From positions 1 through 61,168 of IMG/VR virus record IMGVR_UViG_3300031658_000006: a stretch of 61,168 bases of DNA, one strand, 5' to 3'. Position 1 is the stretch's first letter; every line of letters begins with the position of its first letter. A model generated the notes under the pieces. The model saw nothing but the letters and a program-made list of their open reading frames with translations, made no database searches and was not told where the DNA came from. The stretch comes from a virus. This document shows, in pieces, positions 48,234-58,069 of this stretch. A program made the translations under genes and the position numbers.

Positions 48234-49301
48234 TTAAGAAGTGCGTTTTACACTTCGAACTTTCAAGCCTCGCCCCGAATCTGGGTTGATGGCTTTAACT
48301 TTGAATTCCCCGTTTGATACCGATTGAGGTGCGCTACGCTCAGACATATTGATATTCTTAGTCTTACGCATCACATCATCCACGGCTTCTGATTTGCCTT
48401 GCTCATAAAAGAACTTGGCAAACTTTTCTGGGTTCATCGCGACGGCCAAAGATTTGTGGTAACCCACAGCGTCATTAACGAGTCCCTTGTCATCCACGAA
48501 CTTGTTAATCCAAGCTTGCGGAGTGTCTTGCAACTTCCTTAACTCTGCCTTATCTCCAGGAGAAAATACATACGACTTGTCGTCTATAGCGAACTCAAAA
48601 CCTTTGAACTCGTTGCCGAAAACCTCATCGGATTTCTGACCAAACCACTCTGCCTTACGCGTCTGCTCCTCTTGAAAAGTCTTTGACTGTTCAACATAAT
48701 GCTTATAGCTCTGATACTCTTCGTTGTCTTCTAGAGAAAGACTCCCGCTTGACTCAAGGGGAATCTTGTATGCCTCCTTCTGTTCATTGAAGTGCTTCTT
48801 TGCCTTAGCAATAATTTTTTTCTTTGCGACCTTAGTCTTTTTGATAAAGGCTTCATCGTCTAACTCCTCGTCGTAATCATACTCCTGCATTACAGACTCG
48901 ATGTCCTCTTCATCTAACCCCTCCTCTGTAGCCATAAGGTATTCCTTTAGCATAGTGTTAGGGTCAACTGTATCTACGTCTCTGTTAAGCTTAACAAAGT
49001 CTTCGATACCACGACCTGTTTCTTTCTTGTACTTAAAGTACGCGGCTACATCCTCAGGTAACTCTTCCGATTGAGCACGCTCCTGGTTGAGCTCATCTAA
49101 CGAAGAGATATCTCGGCCATATCGCTTACCGATATAACTAAGGACATCCTCCTCTTTAAGTTCCTGCTCTACCACCGCTTCAGCCACTGGCTCATCAGGT
49201 GTTTCATTCAAACTTTCCTCGTGCTTTTCGAGAAGTGCTGACTCTACCTCCTGTATTGATTTAGGCTCTACGTCGTCTAACGCCCGTACTTTAATTTCCA
49301 T
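48234..49301 (-). CDS. Scaffolding protein
   Basis: A 355-residue, very acidic protein rich in coiled helix. It has an acidic N-terminus (ESLNETPDEPVAEAVVEQEL), a middle EEGLDEEDIESVMQEYDYDE, a Lys-rich helix (KKTKVAKKKIIAKAKKHFNE), and a small basic C-terminus (GRGLKVRSVKRTS) that could bind the capsid shell, as in P22-type scaffolds. It lies between portal and major capsid genes, the normal place for scaffolding protein. Confidence 0.8.
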   Translation of the reverse strand: MEIKVRALDDVEPKSIQEVESALLEKHEESLNETPDEPVAEAVVEQELKEEDVLSYIGKRYGRDISSLDELNQERAQSEELPEDVAAYFKYKKETGRGIEDFVKLNRDVDTVDPNTMLKEYLMATEEGLDEEDIESVMQEYDYDEELDDEAFIKKTKVAKKKIIAKAKKHFNEQKEAYKIPLESSGSLSLEDNEEYQSYKHYVEQSKTFQEEQTRKAEWFGQKSDEVFGNEFKGFEFAIDDKSYVFSPGDKAELRKLQDTPQAWINKFVDDKGLVNDAVGYHKSLAVAMNPEKFAKFFYEQGKSEAVDDVMRKTKNINMSERSAPQSVSNGEFKVKAINPDSGRGLKVRSVKRTS

Positions 49302-49319
49302 TTGATTGAATTTAATTTT

Positions 49320-51755
49320 TTATCTCGGCTCGAATTCAGCTAGGTCAAACCCATCCAAGCTATCCTCGTTAGACTCAAAAGTCTGGGGAGGTAAGTTATT
49401 CTTGCGCTGGTTAATTAACCGTGACTGCTCTGTGTTCTGTTGACTGATACGGTCGGACTTCGCTTGCTCCTTGTCGTTCTCACGTGTCTGCATACCGTCT
49501 TCTACAATACCTTTCAGCTGCATCTGATAGTTGAACTCGGTCTCCATAAGCTGAGCTTTAAGCTGAGCTTCGTTATTCATCTTCTCAATATCAAACGCTA
49601 CCTCAGCCTGCTTAAGCTGCATCTTCCCTTGAATCTCTTGCTGGTTTTTCTGCATAGCCATCTGGCCTGCCATTTCCTGGGACTTGAGTTGCTGCTGCGC
49701 TTGCATAGCTTGTTGCTGCATCTTCATCTTCTCTTCTCGTTCCTGCTTAGCGACACGCTTCATCTTAAGAAGCTGGTTGGCCATCTTCAAGTTACGGAGC
49801 TCCCGTATATCAATAGCATCCTCTAAATTGATATCACTTTTAGACAGGGCCATCTGGATATTTTGCTCCAGCATAGCTTTCTGCTCTTCATCAGGAGCTA
49901 CTTCAATAAATATACCAAAGTCATATATGTATAGCTCCTTAATATCCTCTAGGATACTGACGTTATACTTACCAATCTGATTGACAAACTGCTCCTTAAA
50001 ATCTGCGTACTCTAATATATCAGATATACGATACGTCAACCCCTCCGCTAAAGACCTATAGATATAAAGGCCCGCGTCTAGGATATGTCGCGTAGCTGTA
50101 TTAGAGTTTAAAGCGGCTAACTTCTGCACGCCCACTAAAGAGTAGGGGTCAGGAGTGGAGCCGTCACGCGCTTCGTTAAGTCCCGTGACATCACGAATCA
50201 TCTGCATATAGTGATTCATATTCTGAATCAACATCTGAGCTTTGTTGGCGCCAGAGCTAGAGTTCAACTGGGTGATAGGAACCTTACCTTGGTTGTAATC
50301 TCCGTCCTGAGTATAGCTACGTCCTACAACACTACCCGTCTGGAAGTAAAGACGCAAAGCGTCCTCTGGGTTATAGGCGTTACCTGTACCTAGGTCTACT
50401 TCATTAAGTCCGTCGGCATCTATATACACGCCATCAGGAACGGTACGTGAGATAACCTGCTGCAACTTCAGGTGTGTAATCTGTATGAGGTCCGCAAAAG
50501 GAATCATACGACGAGTAAGAGACTCGATAACACCCTTATACATACGTGGTGCAACAGCTACATAGTTAGGAAGAGCGTGCTGACTAGCTGATTTAGGGCG
50601 TACCATATTCTCAGCTACCTCCCACTTAAGTAGGATGTTAGTGCCCATAACCATAACGCCATCATACCACACGTCAATAGTCTTCTCTATCTTCTCGAAG
50701 TTCCCTTCCTCCATCATATCGGTAGGGGGATTGAATTCATCGGTCTTCTCAATCATACGAGAGCCGTCATTCTCTAACAACTTCTTCTTATAGACAATCT
50801 TCTTAGTTGTCTTATAATTGAAGTACATCAAGGTTGTGCTATCTCGATAGAAAATATCGTTGTCATAGTACTGAGCTACGTTATAGTAATCGTACCAGCT
50901 CTGTCCGTGCTTAGATATCTCCTCTAAATCTTCGTTGGTAAGGGTGGGGTCAATCTTCAGTAGCTCTATAATAGGAACTGTTTTAATCTCACCCCAGTAA
51001 AAACAATCTTTAAAGTGAGGGTCCTCTGTATAGCTATATACAACATTGGCGGGGTCTACATAAGAGACCTTTACTCCAGACCCCTTTAGGAACTCATGCT
51101 TAGCCACGCTAAGACCCAGTACCATCTGGTCATAGTCGAACTGCTTACGTAAATCTCCGTAGTGGTTCTCGTCGAATATGGTGTTAATAGCTTCCTCCTC
51201 TGCAATCTCAATAGCTGGCTTAAACTTAAGCTGCATATACAGCTGTAACTCCTCATCAGTCTCAGGAAGTTCATCGGGGTCCATTGTAAATGGATTGACA
51301 CCTGTCTCCTGCTGGATAGTTTGAAGCATAGGCTTCGCGGCCATCTGCCCCTGTATCATATTCTGATACTTACTGCGTCGGGAAAGTGATAACGCGTCCT
51401 GAGCATAAGCGTTTATCTTAAATAGACGCTCAGACATACCATTAACTACGATATCAATAAACTTAGGCAGGATAGGGACGGGTGTCCAGTCAAGATTTAA
51501 ATATGACAGGTCGCCGTCAACGGCTAACTCGTTCTTATACTTAGCTACGGATTGCTCACCGCGTGCGTACAATCTTAGACGGTTGAAGTCCCGCCACTGG
51601 TTATAGAACCTACACTGATTACCGTCCTTCTTGAACCACTCATACTGAATGGCTTGACCGATTTGCAACCCAAATTCCTCTGTCGCTTTCTCAGCATCAG
51701 TAACGAATTGACTAGGGAAACCTGCCGCTGAAATATTTACTTTGACGTTCTTCAT
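49320..51755 (-). CDS. Portal protein
   Basis: An 811-residue protein. It follows the large terminase directly with a four-base overlap. The N-terminal part has YNQWRDFNRLRLYARGEQSV and LDWTPVPILPKFIDIVVNGM, and a long beta/helical middle follows with the sequence MIRDVTGLNEARDGSTPDPY, which is typical of portal wing and crown parts. The last 150 residues are a Gln/Met/Lys-rich coiled coil (MKMQQQAMQAQQQLKSQEMA), longer than in most portals, which may form the barrel inside the head. Confidence 0.88.
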   Translation of the reverse strand: MKNVKVNISAAGFPSQFVTDAEKATEEFGLQIGQAIQYEWFKKDGNQCRFYNQWRDFNRLRLYARGEQSVAKYKNELAVDGDLSYLNLDWTPVPILPKFIDIVVNGMSERLFKINAYAQDALSLSRRSKYQNMIQGQMAAKPMLQTIQQETGVNPFTMDPDELPETDEELQLYMQLKFKPAIEIAEEEAINTIFDENHYGDLRKQFDYDQMVLGLSVAKHEFLKGSGVKVSYVDPANVVYSYTEDPHFKDCFYWGEIKTVPIIELLKIDPTLTNEDLEEISKHGQSWYDYYNVAQYYDNDIFYRDSTTLMYFNYKTTKKIVYKKKLLENDGSRMIEKTDEFNPPTDMMEEGNFEKIEKTIDVWYDGVMVMGTNILLKWEVAENMVRPKSASQHALPNYVAVAPRMYKGVIESLTRRMIPFADLIQITHLKLQQVISRTVPDGVYIDADGLNEVDLGTGNAYNPEDALRLYFQTGSVVGRSYTQDGDYNQGKVPITQLNSSSGANKAQMLIQNMNHYMQMIRDVTGLNEARDGSTPDPYSLVGVQKLAALNSNTATRHILDAGLYIYRSLAEGLTYRISDILEYADFKEQFVNQIGKYNVSILEDIKELYIYDFGIFIEVAPDEEQKAMLEQNIQMALSKSDINLEDAIDIRELRNLKMANQLLKMKRVAKQEREEKMKMQQQAMQAQQQLKSQEMAGQMAMQKNQQEIQGKMQLKQAEVAFDIEKMNNEAQLKAQLMETEFNYQMQLKGIVEDGMQTRENDKEQAKSDRISQQNTEQSRLINQRKNNLPPQTFESNEDSLDGFDLAEFEPR

Positions 51756-54034
51756 GTAATAAGCTCACTCGTATTCCCAGAGTTACGATACCTCGCGAAG
51801 TTAAGACTAATTTTTTTTTCTTTCTGCTCTGGCGTATATAGGTGTTTTTGATTAGCCATGATAGCCAAACCTGAACTTATAGTAGCGTCAAAAGCAGTAC
51901 GATTACTAATGTCAAACTTAGCCCAGTCTTCTAGCGTCCTTATGAACGGCATAGAACCCATATCATCAGGGTCCCTAAAGGTTCCCTCCATATCCAGCCC
52001 TATATGCTTCTCGATATATGACTCTATAGCAGCGGCGTGAGCCTGCTTTACATCCTCCGAGGAGTTCGGTATGCCACCTAGCTCGCGCTCTGTCTTAGAG
52101 AGTTTAGTATAGTGCTTGTCAGGGCGGTTCATACAGAACCCACGGTAACCCCTGTTCTTAAAGTGGTATAGCAGCCTAGGTTTATTGTTCTCTACAAGGA
52201 TAGGCATACCATAGAAAACACAAGCCATAAGGACCTCCTCGAAAAATATCTCAGCCGTTTGAGGACGCGCCACATACTCTAAGAAAAACTCATTAGTAGG
52301 CGCCTCATCCATATGAAACTTAGTCATACCGTGCAGCGCCCCGTTAGAACCGCCCCCACCCACAACGCCTGATATATCATACGAGTCACAACCAAAGGAA
52401 CCTAGGTGCTCGTTGCCCGCATACTTAACGCCGTGTTTCTCAATTACCCTATTCTGCATACCCTTCTGAGGTGTCCAACTTACGTTGAAGCGCCCACGTT
52501 TATCAGGGTAGAATACCACCTTACTGTCCTTTACCCCGTCCTTCCACCTAAAAGAACCTCTAGTTGTGTAGTGCTCCTTAACTAAAGAGTCCGAGTAGTC
52601 TAGCTGCTGGTATATTTTAGTCAGGTTGAACAGCGAAGATTTACTTTCGTCACGGAAAGCGTGAGACTCCGTCCTAGGGAACTGCCTATAGAATTCGTTA
52701 AGAGCATCGGGGTCATTCTTTAAAGAACTTACCTCAGCCTCCCAATAATCAATAGCTCCGTTCTTAATCTTCTGGTTGTCAACCCCTAATACAGGTTCCG
52801 ATGGCTTATGAAATACAGGGTGACCGAACCTATCGATGAATCCCTCCATGTTATACTCCATAGGAATAAACAAAGAGTACATACCGCTAAGGGTTTGGCC
52901 GTTAGCGTTACGTTTTTCTACGCTAGAGTCCTCGTATAACTTCTTAAAGTTAGAACCACCCTTGTTAAGAGCGTTAGAAGTGGACCCCATCATACACTTA
53001 CCTATAATTCGACTACCCAATCGAAGGCAGGTCTTCGTTACCCTCCAGTTATTGAGGATGTTATTGGGTTTAATCCATTTCCCGCTCTCGTCATGTACTA
53101 ACAGCAGCAATTTCTCCCCGTCATAGCTGTTATCATCTGTATTCTTCCAGTCGATGGTGGTATCGAGGCCGACTATATCGTCGGTTCCCACCTCGTGCAT
53201 ATTCTTCTTAGTAATCTTAGACGCAGGAACCCGAAAAGCTAGCTCCGTCTTCGGTTTATCCATACCATCCTGGATAGGCTTGAAGAAAAAGGGTAGGCGG
53301 TTAGCGATAGGAACCACCTTATCTGTGAACATCTTCTTAGCGTCACTACCAGTCTTAGAGAGCACCCCTACACGGGCGTCTTTTGCTAGCGTACCTGTAT
53401 TTACGCACTCCGAGGAGCCCATAAAGGAGAATCCAGAACGTCTAATCTTAAGGTACGAGATACCGAAGCAGCGGTCATCAGCTTTACAGGCTTCCCAGAA
53501 AATAAAGAAGATACGGTTGGCCTCTCTAAAATCAGGATATCCTATATCGATAGTCGTCCACTGGAGATACATATAGTGCGCCCCCGTGAGATAAGTAGAC
53601 ACTCCGTTATTTACAAACCAGTATCCCGCCTCACGCTTATCGAACTCAGACTCTATATAGTCCACCCAGGTATCTTTAAACACAGCGGTCATATCATTCC
53701 ACTGGAAGATAGACTGGATTTTAGATAGCGGCTTAGGTAGCGGCTCCCTTACCCAATACTCTTCGCTACGTTTAGCCTTATGCTTTACGTCTTCTGTATT
53801 TAAAGGCAGCGCGATATTTAACCCTGATATATTAATTACCTGGCCGACCTTACCCGTCTTGGATATGACCACCATATCATACTTCTCGTTGTACCCATAG
53901 ACCCATGTGCTCGCTTGGTTCTTTCGAGCCAACGCGTTTTTAGGTACATGGTCGTGAAGGACGCGATGTAATTTATTTGGACCGTCGTTCTGCAAATCCT
54001 TGCTTGGTGTCTTCTCGTCCTGATGTGGATGCAC
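51752..54034 (-). CDS. Large terminase subunit (packaging ATPase and nuclease)
   Basis: A 760-residue TerL. The Walker A region is unusual: IRRSGFSFMGSSE at about 198-209 takes the place of the usual G-x-x-x-x-G-K-S/T. Walker B is LLLLVHDE at about 309-316, with the catalytic acid, and the coupling motif is MMGSTSNA near 349-356. The nuclease part has FGCDSYDISG (first aspartate), and NRTAFDATISSGLAIMA near the C-terminus as the last. It drives DNA into the head. The start at 54034 overlaps the upstream gene by 62 bases, and no better later Met is near, so the start is uncertain. Confidence 0.92.
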   Translation of the reverse strand: MHPHQDEKTPSKDLQNDGPNKLHRVLHDHVPKNALARKNQASTWVYGYNEKYDMVVISKTGKVGQVINISGLNIALPLNTEDVKHKAKRSEEYWVREPLPKPLSKIQSIFQWNDMTAVFKDTWVDYIESEFDKREAGYWFVNNGVSTYLTGAHYMYLQWTTIDIGYPDFREANRIFFIFWEACKADDRCFGISYLKIRRSGFSFMGSSECVNTGTLAKDARVGVLSKTGSDAKKMFTDKVVPIANRLPFFFKPIQDGMDKPKTELAFRVPASKITKKNMHEVGTDDIVGLDTTIDWKNTDDNSYDGEKLLLLVHDESGKWIKPNNILNNWRVTKTCLRLGSRIIGKCMMGSTSNALNKGGSNFKKLYEDSSVEKRNANGQTLSGMYSLFIPMEYNMEGFIDRFGHPVFHKPSEPVLGVDNQKIKNGAIDYWEAEVSSLKNDPDALNEFYRQFPRTESHAFRDESKSSLFNLTKIYQQLDYSDSLVKEHYTTRGSFRWKDGVKDSKVVFYPDKRGRFNVSWTPQKGMQNRVIEKHGVKYAGNEHLGSFGCDSYDISGVVGGGGSNGALHGMTKFHMDEAPTNEFFLEYVARPQTAEIFFEEVLMACVFYGMPILVENNKPRLLYHFKNRGYRGFCMNRPDKHYTKLSKTERELGGIPNSSEDVKQAHAAAIESYIEKHIGLDMEGTFRDPDDMGSMPFIRTLEDWAKFDISNRTAFDATISSGLAIMANQKHLYTPEQKEKKISLNFARYRNSGNTSELIT

Positions 54035-54254
54035 CTAGGTCTAGCTGCTCCTGCTCAGAATCAATTTTATTTAATATCTCGAACGCATCGAAGATAGCTA
54101 GCTTCTTGGTAGCCGCCGCATTCTTTAACCTATCAGCTGCCAACTCGTCTTCCTCGTTAGGCTTTATAATATCCTCCTGGGCCACCTTGATGAGCTGCTC
54201 TACAGCTCGTCGTCCAGCGGCTATGATACGAACCTTTAGTTCTTTAGACTCCAT
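53973..54254 (-). CDS. Possible small terminase subunit
   Basis: A 93-residue helical protein (MESKELKVRIIAAGRRAVEQ) with a charged, acidic middle and a C-terminal EDTKQGFAERRSK. It lies directly before the large terminase gene, the usual place of the small subunit that recognises the packaging start site. No helix-turn-helix is clear, so the call rests on place and size. It overlaps TerL by 62 bases in another frame. Confidence 0.5.
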   Translation of the reverse strand: MESKELKVRIIAAGRRAVEQLIKVAQEDIIKPNEEDELAADRLKNAAATKKLAIFDAFEILNKIDSEQEQLDLGASTSGREDTKQGFAERRSK

Positions 54255-54816
54255 CTAGTATGGTAGTTATCTGGTGGTCGTACATACGGTACATCTTCTC
54301 CCCGTCCACAGAGAACTCGTACTCACTGTCTGGTTTAAAGGTGACCTTGTCTCCCACCTTCACACCCATACTCGTTAGCGCTTCGTTAGGGTATCGCATA
54401 ATACCTGTTAGCGGCTCTTCCTTAAGTGGCTTCATAAGAATCCAATCCTCAGGAGCTACAGGCTGAACGAAGCAATACCTATCGTAGGCGTGCCACTCAC
54501 CGTCGTGACGGTACATATAGAACTGCTCAGTATCCACGAAGAAGAGGTCGTCACGGAAAAAACTCTTCCCGCTTTGCTGCCTACCCTTCATATCATTATA
54601 GAACTTGAATACGTTGTGGTGCACTAGGAGCGTGTCACCCACTTCTATAGGCCCTTCGTACCCTAAGGGTAGGGCAATAACCTCCGCCTCCCTTGTCGAG
54701 GACGTATGGTCCTCCTCAGAGGTGCTAGTTATAATATCCATACCCTCAATCTCTTTCGAGTTAGTGTATCGTTTCCCGTTAACGGGACGAGCAATAAAAG
54801 AAAATGGTGACCTCAC
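54244..54816 (-). CDS. GroES-like barrel protein
   Basis: A 190-residue protein with two GroES-type features. EVGDTLLVHHNVFKFYNDMK lies in the middle, and the C-terminus is MGVKVGDKVTFKPDSEYEFS followed by YRMYDHQITTILDGV, as in the GroES GD-x-V-x-F...I-x-A ending. It is twice the length of GroES and lacks an obvious mobile loop. It may be a third chaperonin-related protein besides the GroES at 8061. It lies next to the terminase genes. An unrelated beta-barrel virion protein is the alternative. Confidence 0.5.
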   Translation of the reverse strand: MRSPFSFIARPVNGKRYTNSKEIEGMDIITSTSEEDHTSSTREAEVIALPLGYEGPIEVGDTLLVHHNVFKFYNDMKGRQQSGKSFFRDDLFFVDTEQFYMYRHDGEWHAYDRYCFVQPVAPEDWILMKPLKEEPLTGIMRYPNEALTSMGVKVGDKVTFKPDSEYEFSVDGEKMYRMYDHQITTILDGV

Positions 54817-55043
54817 TAGCTAAAATTGATGTCGTATTCAATCGATAAAGGCATAGTGCTTTTGAACTCCTTCCACAGATAAACTCGATTAGACTTCTGT
54901 ATCCATATCATAATGGACTCAGTGTCTTTATTGTACGAGATAAGATGAATGGTATATGCTCCACCTAATATCTCTTGACCTAACAGATAGTGCATAGCAC
55001 CTCCTTTATAGTCAGGGCCAACAGATATCTTTCGAATAATCAT
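54816..55043 (-). CDS. Small conserved phage protein
   Basis: A 75-residue protein (MIIRKISVGPDYKGGAMHYL, then LGQEILGGAYTIHLISYNKD, ending MPLSIEYDINFS). Proteins starting KISVGPDYK are common in Bacteroidetes phages as far as I recall, function unknown. It overlaps the next gene by one base and belongs to the head of the virion module. Confidence 0.75.
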   Translation of the reverse strand: MIIRKISVGPDYKGGAMHYLLGQEILGGAYTIHLISYNKDTESIMIWIQKSNRVYLWKEFKSTMPLSIEYDINFS

Positions 55044-55045
55044 TA

Positions 55046-55282
55046 TTACTCAGCAACCTCCTTTTCGGTCACCTCGCCTGTTTCGATATTGATATTAGCG
55101 CTGGCTCCATATGTTTCTATAAGGGATTTCTCCATATCATAGTAACGCGCTTTAATCATCTGGATATTAGAAAGGATATCCTGTTGCTGCATTAGACATT
55201 CACCCAATGCAACTTTGTTTTGGTTAAGCTCGGTTAGCGCATCGCGCAATTCCTTCAACTCCTCGTCAGTTAACTTCTTCAT
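55046..55282 (-). CDS. Small coiled-coil protein
   Basis: A 78-residue helical protein (MKKLTDEELKELRDALTELN), with a heptad pattern and an acidic tail (NIETGEVTEKEVAE). The leader contains AAATTAAATTAAATTAAATG. Short helical proteins of this kind are frequent at the start of virion modules in such phages; no function is known. Confidence 0.7.
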   Translation of the reverse strand: MKKLTDEELKELRDALTELNQNKVALGECLMQQQDILSNIQMIKARYYDMEKSLIETYGASANINIETGEVTEKEVAE

Positions 55283-55297
55283 TTAATTTAATTTAAT

Positions 55298-57901
55298 TTA
55301 AGGCCACGTAGCAATAGCTACTCTTTTCCAAATGTTAGTCGCAGTACAAACATAGATAAAAGTGTCCGTCCATACAACATCACCCGCCGCTCCAGTAGAA
55401 CTAGAGGTAGCAGGAGGTGTACCAAAGTTTACTTTAGAGGCAGGGTCAGTCCAAGCTAGCTCTCCATTTAGAAGATTAGACAGCTGCTGATTGACAGTAG
55501 GGATGTTACCTGGAAGAGTTATCGTATAGCTAGTCGCTCCAGCAAGAGAAACTGGTACTTTAATTGTTAAGTATCTAGTATCGGCTGGGATACCAGTATC
55601 TATCCTAAGCTTTATTGAAGAATTAAACTCAACAGTATTGTCTACGTTCAATTTTAACATAGGGGTTAAATCACCATTCGGAACAACAAAGCTTAAACTT
55701 TGGCCTGCTGTACCAAGTAGATAACTCCTATTACCAGTTCCTGTCTGAACAAGGTCAGAGGTAGCAAGGTTAGTGCTATCGTTCTGAGAAACCCAGCTTA
55801 AAATTCCACTGCCATCGGTTTGTAAAACCTCGTTGGCATTGCCATCGTTCTCAGGAAGAGTAAGTGTATAAGAGCTAAGTAAAGTTGAAGGGGCTTTAAT
55901 ACCCGCATACAAACCATTTAATACAGAAAGCTCAAACCGTAACGTAGCTTGGTTACTTATACTAATAGCATTTTCAGCAGAGCTATTGAGCGAAAACAAT
56001 GGTGTAGTACCTCCATCATTTCCAAAAATTAAAACACCTTCATCAATATCATAAGCTCTAACCCCACCTGTCTGAACAAGGTCAGATGTGGCAAGGTTAT
56101 CTGTGCTGGATTGATTAACAAAAGCTAACTGTCCTGAACCATTAGTTTTAAGAACCTGCCCAGCTGTACCATCCGAAGCTGGTAATGTTAGAGTATAAGA
56201 AGCAGATACAATTGCTGGTGATTTAACCCCTACATAGTTTGAGATTCCGTCGTTAAATCGAATAGGAACTCCAAGACCTGTATTGATTGAGTTATTACCA
56301 GAGGTACCATTAAGAGAAAAAACAGTAGCTCCCGTATTGCCCGTAAAACGTATAGTTTGGTTGCCTAAACTATATGTTCGGTTTTCTCCACTTTGAGTAA
56401 GGTTGCTGTTAGATAGATTAACAGATGTGCTAGTTGCCCACGAAAGAACACCTGTAGCACTAGTCTGTAAAAATTGACCTGCTGTACCTACAGCCGCAGG
56501 AAGGATAAGTGTATATGAAGATGTAACAGCAGTCGGAGCTTTAAACCCTACATACTCGCTACCTGCCGCATCCAGCAATTGCAAAGGAACAGTATGTCCA
56601 ATAGAAACTTTTGCTGAAGAAATACCCAATAAAGGAGTAACACCATCTTGGAATTGTATAGCCCCTGTGTTTATATCATACGTCCTAGTAGAATCGCTTT
56701 GAGTAAGGTTAGCATTGCCTAGGTTAATAGAAGTAGCGCAAAGTGTAACAGCACTACAGAAGTCAGTAACCTGAGACGCTGTGATAGCGATAGGGTTCTG
56801 AGATGCCCCTATAACAACTCCTTTACCGTTAACAGCTAACGTAGCCGAATTAGCAGCGTCTCCAAATGTTCCATTGCTAGTTTGATTGCTTAAAGAAACA
56901 GCACCAGATAAAACAGATAACCCTCCTGCGGACGGGAAAGATGCGATACCCGCTACTGTGGAAGTAGCTAACGAGACGTTATTGTTAACAGCTGTCCAGT
57001 CTCCTTGGTCAACAGGATTATCTTGATTGGAAATAATAACATCCCCTACAGCCAATGCGGTGCTCCAAAATCCCAGACCATTACCCGCTCCTGTTACTGA
57101 ATAAGTAAACCCTGTTAATACTCCAGGACCTATAGGAGGAAGTGCAATATCAGCATCATAACCGCCTTGGAAGGTTAATACTCCAGAACCAGCGAATGTA
57201 GTATCCACATAGGCTTTAGTCGCGGCGTCGGTTGCAACGGTGGGGTCAACAAGACTAACAATCTTATTGGTTCCCATATCAAGGTTAGCCGTGGCAGCTC
57301 CAAACGAAGTTACAGGAATATTTGCTGAGTCAATTTTATGCTGATTGGTTCCCGACGTAACAGCAAAATAATCTGCATCATTAATGTTACCACTTAGGGG
57401 TAGCTCGCTAATATCTAAAGTAAATGTAGCTGTTCCAGGAGCAGAGATTACCGTGTCAATACCCACACCACCCACTAACGATAATGTATCGTCGTCGTAA
57501 ATAGTTTGATTGGCTCCTGTATCTCCACTTATATCAAAGGAAGTCATAATTCCAGGAGCTACACCCGATACAACACCCGTAATATGACCCTGTGTATTAA
57601 CAGAAATAGATACAGGATAGGCATACGTGCCTGGTGTTCCGTAATTTAAATGGTCAAAGGTGACCGTTCCAATATTAGAAGCCACGCTATCAATAGCTAC
57701 TCCACCTAAAAGAAATAACGAATCATTATTGTTTATAGTCTGGGCAACACCAGTGTTCCCGTATACACTAAAAGAAGCGAGCCCTACAATGTCGCCAATA
57801 CTATAGTTCATAGTGGCTAAGGCATTGCCAGAATCACTGCCAATAACCTTGTCTAACGCGGTCGGTGTACCATCTATTAAGTACGAGCTAATCTTAGGCA
57901 T
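55298..57901 (-). CDS. Large tail fibre protein
   Basis: An 867-residue beta-repeat fibre. After a short attachment part (MPKISSYLIDGTPTALDKVI) come repeats with NTGVAQTINNND, then DPTVATDAATKAYVDTTF (a very common phage fibre shaft motif). Four later repeats each read (S/T)-YTLILPA or YTLTLP followed by D-G-x-A-G-Q-x-L-x-T and L-x-W/F-V, with DLVQTG-R-x-YD in front. The C-terminus ends VCTATNIWKRVAIATWP, a fibre tip pattern. It probably works with the modular adhesin. The first 219 codons are also present at 1-657. Confidence 0.85.
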   Translation of the reverse strand: MPKISSYLIDGTPTALDKVIGSDSGNALATMNYSIGDIVGLASFSVYGNTGVAQTINNNDSLFLLGGVAIDSVASNIGTVTFDHLNYGTPGTYAYPVSISVNTQGHITGVVSGVAPGIMTSFDISGDTGANQTIYDDDTLSLVGGVGIDTVISAPGTATFTLDISELPLSGNINDADYFAVTSGTNQHKIDSANIPVTSFGAATANLDMGTNKIVSLVDPTVATDAATKAYVDTTFAGSGVLTFQGGYDADIALPPIGPGVLTGFTYSVTGAGNGLGFWSTALAVGDVIISNQDNPVDQGDWTAVNNNVSLATSTVAGIASFPSAGGLSVLSGAVSLSNQTSNGTFGDAANSATLAVNGKGVVIGASQNPIAITASQVTDFCSAVTLCATSINLGNANLTQSDSTRTYDINTGAIQFQDGVTPLLGISSAKVSIGHTVPLQLLDAAGSEYVGFKAPTAVTSSYTLILPAAVGTAGQFLQTSATGVLSWATSTSVNLSNSNLTQSGENRTYSLGNQTIRFTGNTGATVFSLNGTSGNNSINTGLGVPIRFNDGISNYVGVKSPAIVSASYTLTLPASDGTAGQVLKTNGSGQLAFVNQSSTDNLATSDLVQTGGVRAYDIDEGVLIFGNDGGTTPLFSLNSSAENAISISNQATLRFELSVLNGLYAGIKAPSTLLSSYTLTLPENDGNANEVLQTDGSGILSWVSQNDSTNLATSDLVQTGTGNRSYLLGTAGQSLSFVVPNGDLTPMLKLNVDNTVEFNSSIKLRIDTGIPADTRYLTIKVPVSLAGATSYTITLPGNIPTVNQQLSNLLNGELAWTDPASKVNFGTPPATSSSTGAAGDVVWTDTFIYVCTATNIWKRVAIATWP

Positions 57902-57907
57902 ACGTTC

Positions 57908-58069
57908 TTACGCTTTTCGGTTCTTACCCATAACAACGGCCTGAAGGATACGAGACAATACATTTACAATGCGGTCGTCCTTCTTGGTTTCTGTGAGCGC
58001 GGTCATAGTTCCTGCCGCAGTCAAAACAGCCAATGCAATCTCGGCCCAGTATGATGCTAAAAAATTCAT
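57908..58069 (-). CDS. Small membrane protein of the lysis cassette (second copy)
   Basis: Same 53-residue protein as at 664-825, lying in the terminal repeat. In a circular genome this is one gene, not two. Confidence 0.7.
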   Translation of the reverse strand: MNFLASYWAEIALAVLTAAGTMTALTETKKDDRIVNVLSRILQAVVMGKNRKA

